The notes beneath the pieces were generated by a model, which was not told the DNA's origin, made no database searches, and saw only the letters and a list, made by a program, of their open reading frames with translations. A DNA stretch of 64,000 nt from Symbiodinium microadriaticum (Eukaryota; Sar; Dinophyceae; Suessiales; Symbiodiniaceae). The stretch is taken from NCBI GenBank assembly GCA_001939145.1, contig LSRX01000489.1:37804-101803 (forward strand), read 5' to 3'. Shown in pieces: positions 57,606-64,000 of the stretch. The translations under genes and the position numbers were made by a program. Within the stretch, counting starts at the first letter, position 1. Every line of letters starts with the position of its first letter.

Positions 57606-57772
57606 CATACATATACACATGTAGAACGATAGAGAGAGCAGGACCGATCCCAAATACTTGCCAGTGTCTGGTGTCGGGTTTAGGGTTTCGGGTTTAGTCT
57701 TTAGGGTTTCGGTTTATTTAGGGATTCGGATTTCGGGTTTGGGGATTAGGTTTTAGGGAGCATGCAAAGCAG

Positions 57773-58600
57773 GCCACTGTGGCTTCCCACAGACTTCGCC
57801 GAGGAGGCACCCCTGTTGAGACGTTTCTGGATTCTGGGCATGCAGGTCCACTGTGACGTGGTGATGTCTGAATTCTACTAGTATGTTACCTACGTCCATG
57901 CACTACGTGATATTCAGAAGGATTTGCTAGCTCGTGCTCTGGCTTGGCTCAAGGCTTCGCCCTCTGCCAACGGCTTGCATCCAGCTGACGAGCTGCGGCT
58001 GTGCTGCAGAGGGCCTCCGACGTAGCTTTCGTGGGCGTAACCAAGGGGCTGAGTAATTTGCCATACAGCTGCGAGACCAATCAGAGAGGGCTTGTATTGG
58101 CCCTGTATCAGTCTCAACACCTCAACCCTCGACACAAGATTTTACGACCACGTGTTGCTTTTTCGTCTTTGCACTTCCTCACACGAGTTTCGCTGGCCAG
58201 TGCATCTGGTAAGTAAAATTGCATCAGCTGCAGGAAGTCTCTGGCGAGGCCAAGCCCCAGAACCGCGAGCCAAGCCCCAGAACCTAATCAAACCCATGAC
58301 AGCACTGAACCTGAAGCCCACGTTCGCGTGAAAATTGCGTTTGTTGCAGACAGCTAAAGCGATCCGAGGAGTTACACGAATCATCTGGCAGGGGAAGCAC
58401 TGGTGCAGGACTCTGCGCACAAGCTCTGAAGGGCGCCATGCTTCTCACAGGGTAACACGGATGTTTCGCACACTTAGCAGATGTAGCGGTCGTTCAGACC
58501 TGGAAGGCCGAAGCTGTTATCAGAAGCTTACACGGTGGGCTTTCCTTACTTCGGTCAAGAAGTGGTCTGCATCCTGGGGACATAGCGGGTTCGAGCTGTG
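57773..58600 (+). CDS. Multi-exon gene fragment, unrecognised
   Basis: Exon 57773-57845 (after AGCAG/G, ending CAG/GT) reads PLWLPTDFAEEAPLLRRFWI. A 72-base intron joins in phase to 57918 onward (KDLLARALAWLKASPSANGL). 58010-58210 reads ASDVAFVGVTKGLSNLPYSC and ends at a good donor, CTG/GTAAGT. The next exon starts after GTTTGTTGCAG at 58354 and ends before GTAACA at about 58453. Canonical GT donors and a pyrimidine-rich acceptor make this the most conventional intron structure in the window. The frame between 58000 and 58453 is ambiguous. Function unknown. Confidence 0.45.
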
Positions 58601-58670
58601 AAGCGGCACCAGGAGCGGGTGTCCGCTGATCTGCGGCGGCTGCTGGGCTTTGTTCAACGGACATTATTTC

Positions 58671-58780
58671 GCCTTAATGATTATCAATATTTTTCCTTTA
58701 GGTCCTTTATCAGGTTTTTAGTATAACATACTACAATACACCCCAATACCAATAAGGTTATTAATGTAATTATTAAGGCC
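58671..58780. mobile_element. MITE-like element, copy C
   Basis: Inverted ends GCCTTAATGATTA and TAATTATTAAGGC (12 of 13 positions pair). The interior has ATCAATATTTTT and CACCCCAATACC, related to copies A and D. The outermost TAGGGG part of the terminus is missing. Confidence 0.55.
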
Positions 58781-59220
58781 TCAGAAATCTATGTGTGCCT
58801 CTCGAGAGCGATTTCAAGAAATCACATGCCCAATAGGAAGTGTTAATGAAGAGTGAGGAAGCTGCTGAATACCGTGGCGTCTTCCGCCCAAGGTCCTCTT
58901 TAGTTTCATGAAACAGCGAGTGGTGCTGCGAATGAAAAGCGGAGCCCGCTGGGAACACCTGGGGGCTGGGAGTCTTCAAGGTTCCTATATTCGATTCTGA
59001 TGCTTCTTCGGATCTTGAGAGCCAGTGGCAATCGAGCACTCCCCGTCAGCCGCTCTTATAACTTCCGCAAACGTGTTGGCTGCAGCATCAGTTTCCGCTT
59101 TCCGCCTGCTTTGAGACGTTTGTTGCAGAGCATGAGGTGCTAGATGGATGGTTATGATGTTCAATATGACGATCTAGTTCATCGTGAGAATGATTCGAAT
59201 GATGATAGTGAGGATAATAT
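58781..59220. other. Spacer, no gene
   Basis: An 88-codon antisense ORF at 58773-59039 has no motif. Confidence 0.4.
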
Positions 59221-59221
59221 C

Positions 59222-63379
<4,158 letters not shown>

Positions 63380-63382
63380 TTC

Positions 63383-63690
63383 TTCTGCATGTCATTCAAC
63401 AGAGCCTCCGCCTTTCCTGTCGAATCACCAAAACTCGCGAAAGAACCTCGAAACTCAGTCTGTGGTCCCTCGGCACTCGGCGCATGGAGTGGACTTTGGA
63501 GGGCTGCAGCAGGTGGGAGAGATCAGAGATGGGAGCAAACAGGATGCCTCCTCCCTGCTCAGCTGCCAGCCTCACTCCTGTCACCGCCGTCACCAGCATC
63601 AACTACGTGCTGCTACCGTTTCTGCGACTGCGACTGCGACTGCTACTGCTGATGCACCCTACGTAGAGCCTCTCCGAACTCCGAACCTAT
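63383..63690 (+). CDS. Candidate exon, unrecognised
   Basis: + strand frame reading HQNSRKNLETQSVVPRHSAH and FGGLQQVGEIRDGSKQDASS to TGA 63690-63692. Other frames and the antisense are also open. Another possible exon at about 63763-63837 reads IDRLLQRAQPGHFVESPFFA before AG/GT. Confidence 0.25.
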
Positions 63691-63881
63691 GATCTCTGGG
63701 AAAGAATGCCCCTGATTGAGGCTAAGCGTTTGAAGGTCCAGTGTTTGTTCCCTGTGTAGCCGATTGACAGGCTTCTACAGCGAGCTCAACCAGGCCACTT
63801 CGTTGAGAGCCCATTCTTCGCTTGCGCTGGCCTCGAGGTGCCAGGGGGGACGGGGTGAGCCGAAGCCCAAGTGAAAAACCT

Positions 63882-63985
63882 TTAATATAGGGGCTTTACA
63901 AATTTTCTATATTTTTTTGGAGGTTCTTTTTTTACAATCGTAGTATACCAAACCCCTATTGTAATTATTAAGGCCCCTACATTAA
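63882..63985. mobile_element. MITE-like element, copy D
   Basis: About 104 bp bounded by TTAATATAGGGGC and GCCCCTACATTAA, inverted with one mismatch; the subterminal AATTATTAAGG matches copies A and C. TTAA at both ends could be part of the terminus or a target duplication. No coding capacity. Confidence 0.65.
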
Positions 63986-64000
63986 GAAATTATGGAGCCG

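Noticed and set aside
57939-57956. TTGGCTCAAG, as at the end of the spliced leader
   Set aside because: Only the last ten bases match, the upstream half does not, and it lies inside an open coding frame (LAWLKAS).

Overview
The window looks like nuclear DNA of a dinoflagellate alga (a Symbiodiniaceae-type genome is my best guess; this is inference). The evidence is: introns that start with GC, GA or GT and end AG, usually followed by G; many degenerate copies of the TTTAGGG/CCCTAAA heptamer scattered through introns and spacers; a decayed LINE-type retroelement; very abundant microsatellites; and low gene density with every recognisable gene on the + strand. Nothing suggests a prokaryote: there are no operons, Shine-Dalgarno sites, CRISPR arrays or insertion sequences. 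Most real exons are 35-200 bp and lack an ATG, so simple ORF calling misses nearly all of them. I found them by reading splice sites and family motifs by eye.

Layout. 1-4.2 kb: spacer, a gapped trinucleotide tract and a telomere-like tract. 4.7-8.4 kb: a multi-exon membrane-protein gene; more possible exons at 9.3-10.0 kb and a membrane-protein terminal exon at 10.58-10.77 kb. 12.09-13.56 kb: an intact intronless secreted PQQ-type beta-propeller gene, the only long conventional ORF. 14-23 kb: telomere-like tracts, an ACTAT-rich low-complexity kilobase, several orphan exons and a MITE-like element. 23.58-30.16 kb: an extended short-chain dehydrogenase gene resembling D-erythronate dehydrogenase, split into at least nine small exons with microsatellite-filled introns. 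30.3-31.4 kb: tetranucleotide arrays. 31.7-38.8 kb: orphan exons and a TTAT-rich tract. 39.0-40.2 kb: a broken LINE reverse transcriptase. 41-45.5 kb: orphan exons and low-complexity DNA. 46.4-47.8 kb: a six-exon FHA-domain gene. 48-54 kb: repeats and orphan exons. 55.4-57.5 kb: a perfect 704-bp duplication. 57.8-58.6 kb: another multi-exon fragment. 59.2-63.4 kb: a 4.1-kb uninterrupted (GCAC)n block. 63.9 kb: another MITE-like copy.

The genes do not form a pathway. Their common features are orientation (all +, as in the unidirectional gene arrays known from dinoflagellates) and intron style. The most interesting systemic signals are the predominance of GC donors in the introns I could resolve, the presence of telomere-like heptamers inside most of them, and a small inverted-repeat element family. 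Several oddities (single-N junctions flanked by perfect repeats, the 704-bp duplication, the pure 4.1-kb tetranucleotide) may be assembly artefacts and are flagged as such. All domain calls are from reading motifs, with no database search.
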